Origin: Laccaria trichodermophora
Lineage: Eukaryota > Basidiomycota > Agaricomycetes > Agaricales > Hydnangiaceae
Reading direction: 5' to 3'
DNA length: 64,000 nt
Assembly: GCA_018417955.1 (NCBI GenBank)
Contig: JACTVC010000003.1
Coordinates: 1 to 64,000, forward strand
Positions within the stretch are counted from its first letter, which is position 1. Each line of letters begins with the position of its first letter. The notes under the pieces are model-generated. The model did no database searches. It was not told where the DNA came from and saw nothing but the letters and a program-made list of their open reading frames with translations. Shown in pieces: positions 23,354 to 34,943 of this stretch. The position numbers and the translations under genes were made by a program.

Positions 23354-23995
23354 TCAGAGTCCTCCATTATGCAATAGGAACGCGTAGAACTCGAGACACC
23401 CCTCAGCTGCTTCCACAGTCCTCTTGAAAGCATCCCAATTCTGAAAGAGTGTTTTCAACTGAACAACCTTCACGATCTCCAACCAGTCCGACACAGAAAG
23501 CTTACACAACCCACTGGACAGATAACACCTCGGGTGCGATGCGAATGCCTTCTCTTCAAGTTTCTGACATGTCGTATTGACGGCCCCTGTAGCCTCAGGC
23601 ACCAATGCCCCCTGCAAGCATTCCATGGTGTCCAACATCCATTTCTGCCCTGCCTCCGTGAACTCGTCCCGAGAAGAGCTGAATTTATTGCAGAATTTGG
23701 TTCCGTAACCCATTGGGTAGCCGGACGAACCACAGTGGTACTTTGCCTCGAGGCAATCTGTGTAAAACGTGCACTGGTCGCGAGGAGGATGAGAGCACTC
23801 GTTTACAGGTGGTTGAATCAGCGCCACGTCGCTAAGCTCGAGGTCTGAGAGGACGTAAGGTGACGACGCTGCAGCGCAACAGACATTAGTTTCCACGAAT
23901 GAGAGAACCGCCAATATTATTGTTGCGCTCCTGCATGGATTAGTATGAAGAGGGCAATCCGGATGATTTTTCGCTTACAATATAGGGTGCCTCAT
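23354..23995 (-). CDS. Secreted cysteine-rich protein
   Basis: Two exons (23995-23979 and 23930-23354) give 197 residues. The start MRHPILSATIILAVLSFV is a good signal peptide, visible only after splicing the 48-nt intron. The mature part has about a dozen Cys, including CTFYTDCLEAKYHCGSSGYP, GTKFCNKF, MECLQGALVPEA, TTCQKL and RCYLSSGLC, followed by a helical Cys-poor tail. The mix of paired Cys and helices recalls the stanniocalcin-like fold, but I cannot support that beyond a general likeness. It is probably an extracellular disulfide-bonded protein of unknown role. Confidence 0.7.
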
Positions 23996-24130
23996 GGTCC
24001 TAAGAATCGATAAGCCGATGGAAAGTGATTCGGGTAGTCGTTATGATTGTGTGGTTGCTTTATACGAATTTGCTTTGCATGTGTAAATTGAAATCTCATG
24101 GATGGAATGCATGCGTCGGAAATCAAAATT

Positions 24131-24149
24131 CTGCCATATAGTTCCCGCC
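24131..24149 (+). repeat. 19-nt dispersed repeat, copy 1
   Basis: CTGCCATATAGTTCCCGCC is repeated exactly at 27187-27205 in the same orientation, with weaker similarity on both sides. The region 23996-24830 has no recognisable gene. Confidence 0.7.
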
Positions 24150-24831
24150 AACGCTACTTACGGGAGGTTCCTTGCAGTTGTGCTTCTGCCTTGCTTCTGC
24201 TGTTCGAGTACACGTAACCGTGGATGCCGGAAGGCGTGGTTGGTAGGGCGATAAGTAATTTCCGCTAATGGGATCTGCCGAATCCCATTTCTCTTACTCA
24301 GGAGTCGATAATATTTCAACTATCAAGGCTTTTAAAAGACAGTAAAAATTGTCTTTAGTTGGGATAAACTTGCAGGTGAACCTCTGAGCTAACGATAATA
24401 ATAATTGGTCAGCCATGAGTTGCAACATGACGGAGAAGCGAGGCAGACTCGACATTATCATACATGCTAATACACTATGGAACCTTAGTCCTGTTTTCTT
24501 CGCGCCCCAAAAACCGCGTCAGGAAATGTTTATGTAATCTTCGGACTTTGAAACCCTTGCGCGTCAACAACACGTCAACAACTGCGCGCTCCCTCTTAGC
24601 TTTTTACGTGTTTACAGCACTACCGTCCTCCCTTCCTATCCAATTTCAAATCTTTTTTATTCGAAACATCAATTATTATGGAAAACAACTTCAGAAATGT
24701 CCGAACTTACAAGATAACGCCCTGGTTGAGGTTCCGGAAGCCATTATATCGCACGTTTTCTGCCGCCTACCTCGAATTCCCTCCTTCTTTCACATCCGAG
24801 TGAGCTAGGGGAACCGTCATCTCCCAAGCTG

Positions 24832-25224
24832 TTGTCGCCTCTTCTCGCCTCTCCTTTCAATGAGCTTTGTTGTCCAAGTGGATCCTCGAGTCAACCACGA
24901 CTGATACAAACTCCACAAGACGAAGCACAAAAGCTCACATCGAAATTTGATTGGATGGAGCAACCGCTCAGGGACTCTGGCTTTGACTCTGTTGGTGAGC
25001 TTCTGAAGGTTCTGTTCTACAACTTGAGCCACGTCCCTGGACAGCCTGATCCAAGAGGATGCGAAGTCTGTTGCTTGGTTTCTACAAGGGCGGAACAAGG
25101 TCAAAATTTCGGACATCATAACTCTTGTTAATAAGCACAAGCACAGTGTGAAGTGCGCCTTCGCCGAGCTTACCACATTCTTCAGAACGTCATGCTCTAT
25201 TCTCACCATCAGTCTCTCCTGTTG
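24832..25224 (+). pseudogene. Frameshifted transposon-linked ORF
   Basis: The forward frame gives DSGFDSVGELLKVLFYN followed by PDPR. Then, in another frame, come KSVAWFLQGRNKVKISDIIT and LVNKHKHSVKCAFAEL. Together these follow the start of a large uncharacterised protein I associate with transposon-rich basidiomycete regions (D-FDS-G-FL-LFYN, then -VA-FLQG-). The frame change between PDPR and KSVAW and the stop at 25222-25224 mark it as broken. The overlapping reverse ORF (24817-25209) is a shadow. Confidence 0.4.
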
Positions 25225-25530
25225 ACATATTTTACGTGCGTCCTTCTTTATTGAATCTCGTCGCTAATCATGTTCATTGTGAGATCTCCGAGCTTCGACA
25301 AACAGACGGCGTCCAATGAATACTGTCAATCTCGTTACCTGGGAAGCCTTGGGTTGAAAGTTTAGTATTGCTGCGCTCATGGAGAAATACAAAAGCCGTG
25401 CACCTGTTGCTTGGCATCTCATGGAATGCATGGCTGCCTCTCGCAAGAATGGCGTTGTGGTGGTAAAGGAGCAACGGCCACATCTGATTGTATGCATTTT
25501 AACGGAGTTGAATATTTCGACCTTGCTTAC

Positions 25531-26068
25531 CGGCTCTCAGTGATCTCTCTCCATTCCTCGTCGCACAGATGCTCCGGATCCACACATATGACCTGCCACC
25601 TAACGCATTCCATGATCTCTCGTGCCAAACGAACTCCACCCTTTCGCGCGTTGCTGAGAGTTTCATGGCAATATGAGAAAGCAGATACGTTGAGTTTCGA
25701 AAGTTCGTTCACCTAGAATGTTGTTAGTGAGAGAACGTGTACAAAGAATGGAAACAAACGATATTGCTGGCTAGTCCTTTTGTCGGTGTGACTACAACGC
25801 CAATTGGTCTTGAACGGGTGGGCAGATTGGCGGGATAGGACTCGGGGTGCTGGTTGTACTCTGACAGCACGAGACATGGAATGGAAAAGGCTGCCGACTT
25901 CCCATCTCCAGTTGCAGTGCAGCAGAGAACATCTTGTCCATCAAGGATAGCTGAAACGAGGTTGAGCTGAACTGTATGCAGCCCACTTGTCCACAGTGGT
26001 ATAATCTTTTTGACAATGGTGTTGATGGTTTCCAGTCCTAGAGGGTCCTGCCAGCAGGGTTTGGCCAT
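25531..26068 (-). pseudogene. RecQ-like DEAD/DEAH helicase, N-terminal fragment
   Basis: Exons 26068-25760 and 25712-25531 join in frame. The first carries IVKKIIPLWTSGLHTVQLNL, the Walker A motif TATGDGKSAAF and the motif Ia region VVVTPTKGLASNIV. The second has SAFSYCHETLSNARKGG and VICVDPEHLCDEEWREITES. This matches the start of the RecQ-like helicases that are very numerous in Agaricomycete genomes. After ITES the expected DEAH box (VDE-H) is absent and the sequence changes character (25264-25497), so only motifs I and Ia remain. It cannot be a working helicase as seen. Confidence 0.7.
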
Positions 26069-27411
26069 ACTTTCGTGTTCATAACGCGTTCAAAGTAATT
26101 CTAAAAGCCAAGAAGTCAATGTTCAGGATGCATAAAGGGAATAATGTATTCAAAACGCGTCAGGGCGTGAAGGGAGCAGACAATATCGACGCGACGAGGT
26201 CGGACCGTGATTTCAGGGTCCGAAGATTACATAAACATTTCCTGACACGGTTTTTGGGGCGCGACAAACAACAGACTTCATATATCGTGAACCAAGGTAC
26301 GACTTCACATATATCGAAGTCTGTCTAGGAGAGACTAATGGAACCTATGTTCCATTGAATTTATCACTTTTGGTATTTGTTTTCGAAAGCTTTGCTCTGC
26401 GACAAGCAACGACTTCAGCATAAAATATATAAAACAAGTCAATGAAGATTTCTTCAGTGCTCATTTTTCAAAGTGGATGCTATGAATGGCAGACAGTCCG
26501 TTTGGAACATGAAAATCCAGGAAAAAAAATGTCGATATTTCCCCAAATCTCGTGGTTCTGATTAGGCCACCGAGAGGTAAATAGAATTAGGATAAGCATT
26601 GTTCTGCTGAGAGCCTCTAAAGCCCTAAAATAGAGGAATCATGAATACATATAATCTGGTACTGTTGGATATACCAGGTCATCGACCATGCGAGTTTCGC
26701 CAATTTTTTTGATCTCCAGCGTACTGAATCTAGTCTTGATATTTTGTACTGCCATCTAATAGCAGCTGACCAGGAGTCACGAATATACTCTATTTTGGTT
26801 TTTATTTTCTGGGAAAGCCCTGAAAATTAAATAACATCGAATTGAATGAAATTAATCGGACATGCATCTCTACATGCCTTGTCTCTATGTGCGGAACCTA
26901 CGCCGGCAATGCTGTCGAAGCGCCCAGCCTTTGTATATGCGTATTTGACTTGTCGACTGAAGCGCTGACCCTCACTTACAAAGACTGTCATCCGCTAATT
27001 CCATTTTTTTTGCAATCCTTTCCATGTTATTTCTTGCAATCCACTCTACTTGGGTTTTTGTATGAAATCGGTGCTATATTACAAGCGTCGGCAGGTCCTG
27101 GAGGTGGACATTACCTAATGGTCGCCGTTAGAAATAGTTCCCAAGATAGTCTTGAGAAGCAATTGGATCAATCACGAATTCAAATCCTGCCATATAGTTC
27201 CCGCCTACCTTACGTAAGTGTACTATCATCCAGATATCCAAGGCCCAAACAGTGGTAACTGCTTCCCATAACTCAGATCCCCAAACAGGATTGTGGACTT
27301 CCTAATATGGACGTGTTCTGTCACGTGTTCATGTAATGACGGCTGACTCGGGTGTCCGACCGGATCACATTTGCGAAGTTGCCTTCACCAATTACCCAAC
27401 ACAACGAAACT
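26069..27411. other. AT-rich intergenic region
   Basis: About 1.3 kb. It contains copy 2 of the 19-nt repeat (27187-27205) and an imperfect AT-rich inverted repeat around 26273-26325. The ORF at 26842-27258 has no recognisable motif. Confidence 0.4.
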
Positions 27412-29131
27412 ATGGAATTCACGAAGATTCAGTCTGAAAAGCTCTACAATCAACCAGTGCCTCCCTTTGGGCACGGAATGCTAGAGTATTTTGCTTTCGA
27501 TCCACAATACCTCAACTTCAACCATGGTACGATCTCTTGAGTCTGCTACAGAATACTCTATGAGATTTTTCCAGGTTCGTACGGCAGTACCCCCAAGCCA
27601 GTTCTACAATTTATTCAGGAAACAACCGCGCGCATTGAGGGAAACCCGGATCTATTCCACCGCCTCACATACCAAGATGGTCTCATCGCAGTGCGAGAGA
27701 AGCTAGCAAACCTAATCGGAGCGAAGATGGAAGAAGTTGTACTACTCAATAATGCCTCGATGGGTGCGAATACCGTGTTGAGAAATTTCGAATGGGAGGA
27801 GGATGATGTTCTCATTCCTTGTAAGCCCTTTTACGTTTCTTTCGCCAAAATCTTTTTCATTTATGAGACTCAGTCAGCACTACGTACGGCTCAGTTTTCA
27901 GTACAGTGGAATCAATATCCGATGTCGGTCCACACCCGAAAACTGCGACCTTTGTGCTCAAATTTCCAACCACCCATCATGACGTTCTCAACTCCTTCCA
28001 CGCACATCTCAAAGCGCACCCTGTTGGGAAGAGTAATAAACGCGTAGCAATCATTGACTCTATTATTTCAGTTCCGGGGATGTACCTTCCGTGGAAGGAG
28101 ATTGTGGCGATTTGTAGAGAAGAAGGTGTTTGGAGTGTCGTTGACGCGGCACATTCGATCGGCCAGGAAGTAGGGATCAATCTTGAGGAGGCGAAGCCAG
28201 ATTTCTGGTTCTCTGTGAGTTCAAACTTTCTTTTGGGTATGCGGTGAGTCTGACGATTGCTTTAGAATTGTCATAAATGGCTGTACGCGAAACGCCCGTG
28301 TGCTGTTTTATATGTTCCAGAAAGGTACGATTTCTACGTCGTTCTTTGCATTACTGAGGAGCTTCAGGAATCAACATATCATCAAGACTTCCATACCCAC
28401 CTCGCATGCTTACAAGTCTCCTGAAGAGCGGACTAGCTCGACATTTGTCGATCAGTTCGAATGTCCGTCCGTGATTACCATGTTTCTTTGCATTGCCTGA
28501 TGTGACTATTAGGGAACGGAACCATCGATTTCACATCATATCTCAGCGTAGTTCCCGGTGCGTAGAATAATCTCCGTCTCTCATCATTATACGACAAACA
28601 ATTTGTGTGTGACAGCCCTCGAATTCCGTGCTTGGCTCGGTGGAGAAGAGAAGATAAACGCATATTGTCATAACCTAGCTATAAAGGGTGGTAAACGGCT
28701 GGCTGAACTGTTCGGGACGCGGGTAATGGATCCAGATGGGAAATTCACACTTAACATGGTGCGTTCCACTACGCCTCCGCCCCAGCCCAGCTGATAAAGC
28801 TGTTGAACATCTAGGTGAACGTCGAACTCCCCTTTCCCGGCTCCGTTAAATGTATCCACGCTGTCAACTCCAAATTCACGAACAAAATGCTAAGGGAACA
28901 GAAGATGTATTCAGTTCATTATTATCACAACGAGGCGTGGTGGACTCGGTGTTGTGTTCAGGTGTGGCATGAGGTGAGCCCGTTCTTATATAGTACGGCC
29001 AGTGTGCTGAATCCTTGTGATTTAATCAGCTCGAAGACTTTGATAAAATTGGGAAGGCGTGGATCGAAGTGTGTAATGCCACTTTGAAAGAAATTCAAGC
29101 AGGGGAAGTTCAAGGCGTGGCTAAACTGTAA
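27412..29131 (+). CDS. Class V aminotransferase, isopenicillin-N-epimerase-like
   Basis: Nine exons (27412-27526, 27575-27820, 27874-28214, 28266-28324, 28368-28462, 28513-28557, 28616-28758, 28815-28973, 29030-29131) give 434 residues with no broken frame. Motifs: LNFNHGSYGSTPK near the start, SVVDAAHSIGQ with the Asp that holds the PLP ring nitrogen, and NCHKWLYAKR with Lys238 as the likely Schiff-base lysine. This is the fold-type I, class V family that includes isopenicillin-N epimerases, cysteine desulfurases and ergothioneine C-S lyases. The substrate cannot be told from sequence. No signal peptide or N-terminal targeting is obvious, so probably cytosolic. Confidence 0.88.
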
Positions 29132-29335
29132 CGTAAATTTGGGAGCGATATGTTGTATATATGGCTCATGTGGCCTCGACAAAGCTTATCGCAGCGAGAT
29201 GCATACTACGCGTCGACGCGATTGTCATGTAGAAGTCAGGCTTCCAGTGCGTGACTGAAATTTCAGAGCAGTAAGAAACGTGACCGCGTGCGATCACTTT
29301 TGATCTAACCTTTTCCTTCGTTGACTTGAACCAAC

Positions 29336-30657
29336 ATGTCAGCTGAGGAATGTCCTCCAGAAATATGGGAAATCATCTTTTCCCTCGCATGTAGAGATGG
29401 CGGAAGCACCGCTCTCACCCTTTCCCAAGTCTCGCGGTCGTTCAACGCATACTCGAAACCTTATCGATACCAAAGCGTCGCTCTGACTCGTTGCGAGCAA
29501 ATCATCGCGTTCGGATCTGTGATATCGTCCCTCCCTCCTGAGCTCAAACGCGTCAGAAACCTCTTCGTTCACAGTCCTCTCCCGAAGGTCTACACATCGG
29601 ACATCTGTGACTCGGATGAAGAGTTGGATACCAACAATGACGGGTCTCAAAGTGCTGAACCCGCCCTCCCCGAAGAGGATCTTTTTGGGGAGGCGAGCAC
29701 CGGTTCCAAAGAATTTGGGGAAGCTCAAGACGTTGACCATGGACTAGACTCAGACGAGGAGCATTTGCATTCGTCTGACTCGGAGCAATCGCATCCGTCG
29801 GACTCGGAGCAATCGCATCCGTCGGACTCGGAAGACAGTTTCGATGGGCTGACCGCCGAAGAGCAAGCAAAATTGGCGGAAGAAATACAGGGGTTGGAGT
29901 CAGAGAAAGTTGGATACCCTCCCAACTGGTGGAAAATTGGGAGTACACCCGACTACCTAAAGGAATACCTCTCGAACTTTGAAAACCATCAATATGCCAG
30001 CCTTGACGCTTTTCGTCTGATCCTGAGAACTGTGGCACCCACTCTCGAAACTCTCAGTGTACATTTCGTAATGTATCAGCATTGCCCCCTCGAAGTAATC
30101 ATTCCGGAGTTGCCAGTTCTTCGAGATCTTTCCTTATTTAGGATGCGTCCTTATCACTCCAACCGCCCGACTTTGACGTTCTCAGGTCTTCCCACCGTTT
30201 TTCCATCGCTTAAAAGATTTCAAATCGATGGCTTTCTCGAGCCATCTACGTGCCTCTTAACGGAGATGGCACCGTCGTTGGAGTGCCTCCATACAAGCGA
30301 ATTCATTTTTAGGTGCGTAAACTCCCTTAAGAACTCGTAAATGCTGCTCATGTTTCTCGCAGGAAAATTAAACTATTCTTGCCGGAAACGCTACGAAAAA
30401 TCGTAATTCACACGATGATGGCAGAGGATATGACATGGACATCGCATACAATGAAAAGACAGCTGTTTGGACGAGATTATGAGAAGGGTGTTGGGAAGTT
30501 TGCTGAATTTGTGGGGGAAGCATACTCTGAGGAGTACGAGGTATGGATGGGAGATTGGTTGGCGAGGATTAATGGCGAAGGTGATGCGGTGTCTATTGAA
30601 CTTTACACAGATGATGATGCGTCCGATGGATTTTTATCATCATCAGGCGCGATCTAA
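29336..30657 (+). CDS. F-box/LRR-like protein (copy A)
   Basis: Exons 29336-30312 and 30363-30657 give 423 residues. The N-terminus (EECPPEIWEIIFSLACRD) is a degenerate F-box of the fungal type, followed by SQVSRSFNAYSKPYRYQSVA. A middle acidic Ser/Asp region repeats SEQSHPSD, and then come LRR-like lines (LETLSVHF, LPVLRDLSLFRM, FPSLKRFQID). Role is likely as a substrate receptor for an SCF ubiquitin ligase; that is family inference. A paralogue lies in inverted orientation at 41108-39803 with the single intron at the same place and phase. Confidence 0.8.
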
Positions 30658-31064
30658 TTGATGCTCGGACGCAGATAATTTTTTAAGACGTACTAAGGCA
30701 TAGATTTTGTATACTTTCTAAAACCTTGGCAGTAACCGTTAGAATGTAAAGGAATTACAAAGTGTATGGATGTCTTGGTGGGGAGGAAACCTTACAGAAT
30801 CTAACATATCACGTGAGTGATTATAATGGCACGTGCTTGCTAATTCGCGTTTCGACAGTCGACTCTTACCACGACCACGAAGAAAGGGACTCTCAACCTA
30901 AACTACCCCTAGCGCTTTTCGCGACACGCCAAGCCAAAATATGTACACCTTTCGTCATAATTACGAGTCAGGATGACTGTCTCCTGCCAGTTCCCCTGAT
31001 TCTGGCAAGAACTCCTTAAATTCGGTGCGACAGTCACGTTCTACCGGGTCTTCCTTTCAAGGCC

Positions 31065-31070
31065 TATAAA
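31065..31070 (+). promoter_or_regulatory. TATA box of the ferritin-like gene
   Basis: TATAAA lies 64 nt before the ATG at 31134, followed by a pyrimidine-rich leader. This is a strong core promoter layout for a secreted-protein gene. The rest of 30658-31133 shows no gene. Confidence 0.55.
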
Positions 31071-31133
31071 TTATTCAAGGATGGAGACCTTTCCTAGACT
31101 TTCCCTGTCTATCCACCTCCTTGTCGTCTCACC

Positions 31134-32271
31134 ATGAAGTCCATCTTTTTTACCGCTGCGTTGGCCGCACTCCAGGCTAGCGCCTCTGTTATTGTTCCCC
31201 GCGACACCAAGGTTACTGGTACGTTATGTTGTCCCCGTTCGAATGGTTCAATTTGCTAACTTGGCTGTTGTGATCACTAGACACGCAGATCTTGGTGTTT
31301 GCGTTGAATCTTGAGCTCATCGAGGTCAACTTCTACACCGGCGGTTTGGCAAAGTTCTCGCAACAGGACTTTACCAATGCTGGTTTGCCAAGTGTGTATC
31401 GTGGGCGTGTTCAGCAGATCCTCCAGCACGAGCAGACGCATGCTGCCACGATACAGGGCTTAATTGGCAAGAGTCCAGTCGTTCGTCCTTGCAAATATAC
31501 ATTGTTCGTCCTTTGTGTTCATAGTGGTTGTTGGTTTGACTTACGTCCTTTCTGTTTTTACCAGCCCTTATACCGATGCAGCGTCATTTGCGAGTCTTGC
31601 AAAGACCATTGAGGGAGTTGGTACGTTGGCTCTATTGTTGTGCGCATTGCATGTTTTCTAACATCTACGTAGGCACATCTGCCTACATCGGAGCAGCGCA
31701 GTTCATCACGGAGAAAGATTATCTGATCGTCGCTGATAGTATTTCGACCATAGAGGCCCGCCATGCAAGCTGGCTCGCCACTGAGCTCACCCTTACTCCC
31801 TGGCCCGGAGCATTTGACGTGGGTCCTCTTCGTTTTTCACAAGTTTTGAGGCTAATTTCATATGGTCAGCGAGCTCTCACGTTCAACGAGGCGTTTACCC
31901 TGGCGTCCAACTTCATCGTGCCAGGATCTTGCCCCTCAAGCAATCCTCCCATCGCGTTCAAGGCGAACCCTCAACTCGTCGTTCAAGAGACCAATGTGAC
32001 CACGGGTGAAACGATTCACGTTTCCTTCAACATTACCACTTCCCAGAAAACACCTTTGTTTGCTGCCTTCCTTACTGGCGTGGCCCCCGACGAAGTATTT
32101 GGTACTTTTACCCGCACGGGGCAAAGTAACGGCATTGTGACGGTCCCGAAAGGCCTTACAGGCCAAACATATCTTGTTCTGACGACCACCAAAGTTCAAA
32201 GTTTCACGGATGCCGGGGTAGTTGCTGGTCCCGCCGTGTTCTTCTTCGACTTCCCTCCTAATCCCAACTGA
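31134..32271 (+). CDS. Secreted ferritin-like (Rds1-type) protein
   Basis: Exons 31134-31218, 31281-31503, 31565-31620, 31673-31818 and 31870-32271 give 303 residues. A signal peptide (MKSIFFTAALAALQASAS) precedes a ferritin-like four-helix domain: LVFALNLELIEVNFYTGGLA, a HEQTHAATI helix, GVGTSAYIGAAQFITEKDY and STIEARHASWLATEL. The Glu and His residues at helix positions could bind a di-metal site. The C-terminal third is beta-rich and Thr-rich (VVQETNVTTGETIHVSFNIT) and may be a cell-wall-facing domain. The family includes Rds1 of fission yeast, a stress-induced protein of unclear activity. A polyadenylation signal AATAAA is at 32312-32317. Confidence 0.85.
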
Positions 32272-32619
32272 TTGAGATCATTGTAACGTGTAAAAAGTGT
32301 AGAAATCATTCAATAAATTATGGACATTGGAATTACATATATACACAAAATAAACTCATCACATCTTCAATCGCTGCATAAGTAGAGCAGAGTTATATTC
32401 CGGAGCGGTCCTAACGATCGCGGGGAACCAACGGGGAACATGACATTTATTTATTATTTCGGAAATTTCCAGAATGTTCTAATTAATCTATGCCGAAAAT
32501 TGTTCTCTTCCACCATCGTCGTCGTCGTCTTCACCATCGTCGCCGTCGTCAGCGACGTTCTCCAAGCTTAGTAACACTCTGATACCCAAATAACTGAGGC
32601 CCTTTGAACTCATACAGCA
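32272..32619. other. Intergenic region
   Basis: Holds the 3' end of the ferritin-like transcript and the promoter of the TPR gene; a CGTCGTCGTCTTC-type repeat lies around 32516-32545. Nothing else seen. Confidence 0.4.
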
Positions 32620-34609
32620 ATGGCCAAGAAGAAAGGAGCAGCTGCGAAAAAGCGCCCAGCGACCACGCCGATTCCAGCGGTTCCCAACGGCAGCAGGTAT
32701 GTTTTGGCTGAAGCATACGATGTCGACAAACCTCAGCTCTGAGCACAGCAGCTCCGCCCCTGCCGAATCTGGGCCAAGCACACCCCAACCCCCACCCTCA
32801 CCTAGTCCTGTGACGACCTCACCAAAGTCAGAACCTGAACCTGAGGAGGAGGATCCTGTAAAACGTGCAGAAAAGGTCAAGGAACAAGGGAACGTAGCCT
32901 TCAAGGCCGCAAAATATGCTGTAGCAGCCGAGCTCTATACTCAGGCTATCGGTACGTCCTGCACCATTCTTTCAAGTCTCAAGCTGACGATCGGTGCAGA
33001 ATTGAACCCTCTAGAACCTTCATATCTCACAAATCGAGCAGCCTCTAACATGGCCCTGAAACGTTTTCGGTCAGCGTTAGAAGATTGCCAGATGGCGGCG
33101 ACACTACAATCAGCTGCGCCCTCACCGAAAACCCTTGTCCGGCTCGCACGATGCCAACTGGCTCTCGGCTCTTCCACCCCTGCGCTGTCTACAATTGGAA
33201 CGGTTCTTGCCCTGGAGCCTCAAAATGCTCAGGCGGCCCAACTGAAGGACAAGGTCATTGCTCTTGAGGGGCACGTGCGGAACTTTGGGAGTGCGAGGAA
33301 GAGGAAGGACTGGGCGATGGCCCGACTTGCACTAGACAAGTGTTTACAGTCTATTGAGGGTGAGGGTGGTGACGTCCCGACGGAGTGGCGGATTTGGAGG
33401 GTCGAGCTCGAGTTGTCGAGAGGGAGTTGGGATGCTGCGAACATGGCTGCAAAGTACGTTCATGCTGTTCAATGAAACCCTATAAGCTTTGAGCTGAAGG
33501 TCGATTGCAGCGACGCTCTGCGGTTGAACCCTAATTCACCCGATGTCCTGGCTCTCCGAGGACTGGTGCTGTTCCTCACTGGCAGGCTATCACAAGCGCT
33601 GCAAAATGTGTTATCCGCACTCCGCCTCGACCCTGGCCATGAGCAGGCCCGAAAGTTACGCACTCGTGTCAAAGATGTGGAGCGGCTGAAGGAGGAGGGG
33701 AATGTGGCCTTCAAGCAGGGCAAGCTGCAGGAGGCTTACGATTTGTATACGGAGACTCTGGATGTACGTGACTTTTGCGTCTTTCTTCTTCGCAAGCTTA
33801 CATTGCTATATAGCGTATAGGCTCATCGGAGGAGGAAGGCAAAGGTGGCCAGATACGCGCTACTTTGCTGTCGAATCGAGCTACAACTCTTTTGAAGGTG
33901 AGGAGATAGTCTTGCGTGTGTTTCTTTCCCTTCCACTCACGACGGTATATGTAGCTGGAGAGACACGAAGAAGCCCTCGTCGATACCGATGGATCTCTAT
34001 CCATTTCACCCAACTCTTTCAAAGCGCTTCGTACCAGAGCGCGGATCAACCTTCACCTCGAGAAGTATGACGCCTCTGTCGCCGATTTCAAATCCGCCAT
34101 ACAACATGCCACTACAGAGGGCAGTGCTACCGAGGCTGACATTCGTGCACTCAAAGTTGATCTGAAGAAGGCGGAGGCGGCGCTGAAGAGGAGCAAGACG
34201 AAGGATTACTACAAAATCTTGGGGCTGGCGAGGGAATGCACAGAGCTTGAGATCAAGAAAGCTTATAGACGGGGAAGCTTGATACATCACCCGGATAAGG
34301 TATGTCCCAGACTACTTCTATTCCTCCAGTCCAGCTGACATGTCTTGACGACAATAGGGCGGTGACGAAGAGAAGTTCAAGCTCGTTGTGGAGGCGAACG
34401 CTGTGCTCTCTGATCCTCAACGGCGCGAGCGGTACGATATGGGTGAAGACGAAGATGGGATGAATGAGGGCGGTGGTATGGGCGGTATGGGCGGTATGAG
34501 TCATATGGATCTTGCGGAGCTGTTTTCCCATTTCCATGGAGGTCCACCTGGGTTCAGCGGTTTTCCTGGCCAAGGATCGCGAGGCCACTCACATGGATTC
34601 TCTTTCTGA
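32620..34609 (+). CDS. TPR-J domain co-chaperone, DNAJC7/TPR2-like
   Basis: Seven exons (32620-32696, 32737-32951, 33000-33453, 33511-33763, 33814-33897, 33955-34299, 34358-34609) give 559 residues. A Lys-rich start and a Pro/Ser linker precede TPR units such as VKEQGNVAFKAAKYAVAAEL, YLTNRAASNMALKRFRSALE and LKEEGNVAFKQGKLQEAYDL. The J domain starts near residue 444 (KDYYKILGL), with the essential HPD at 473-475. A Gly-Met-rich tail (GGGMGGMGGM) follows. The TPR blocks bind Hsp70/Hsp90 tails and the J domain stimulates the Hsp70 ATPase. Order and length fit the DNAJC7 family. The first intron is only 40 nt. Confidence 0.92.
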
Positions 34610-34943
34610 TTCTTGCTACCGCTTCCATATATCGTTTTCCCCACTTGGTCTTCCTCGTCGATTGAGACCTCTTCCCTGGTTGATGGGATACCCGACCCTC
34701 CCAGATACGCAGACACTTTCTGTGTACATAGTCATCACAAGACATGTGCGCTTTTTTGCTACATCTATCACGTCTGAGGGTCATGTGTGAAGCTTGTGAA
34801 GTCCGGCATTTCCTCCCTCCCTCCCTATCTAAAGTTTTACGATAATCGATGTGACAGATCCAAAAGTCAAGCGCTCGCCGTGGAAACCTTTCCAACATCC
34901 TAAAAGCTCATGTCTCTTCATCTCCAAAAGCTTCACGCTCAAC

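Noticed and set aside
24817..25209. Reverse ORF of 130 codons
   Set aside because: Shadow of the forward transposon-linked remnant, which carries recognisable blocks on the other strand.
26842..27258. Forward ORF of 138 codons with Cys-rich hydrophobic sequence
   Set aside because: Codon composition looks random, no motif, and it overlaps the dispersed 19-nt repeat.
29339..30038. Reverse ORFs of 133 and 161 codons
   Set aside because: Antisense shadows of the F-box/LRR-like gene, generated by its Ser/Asp repeat.
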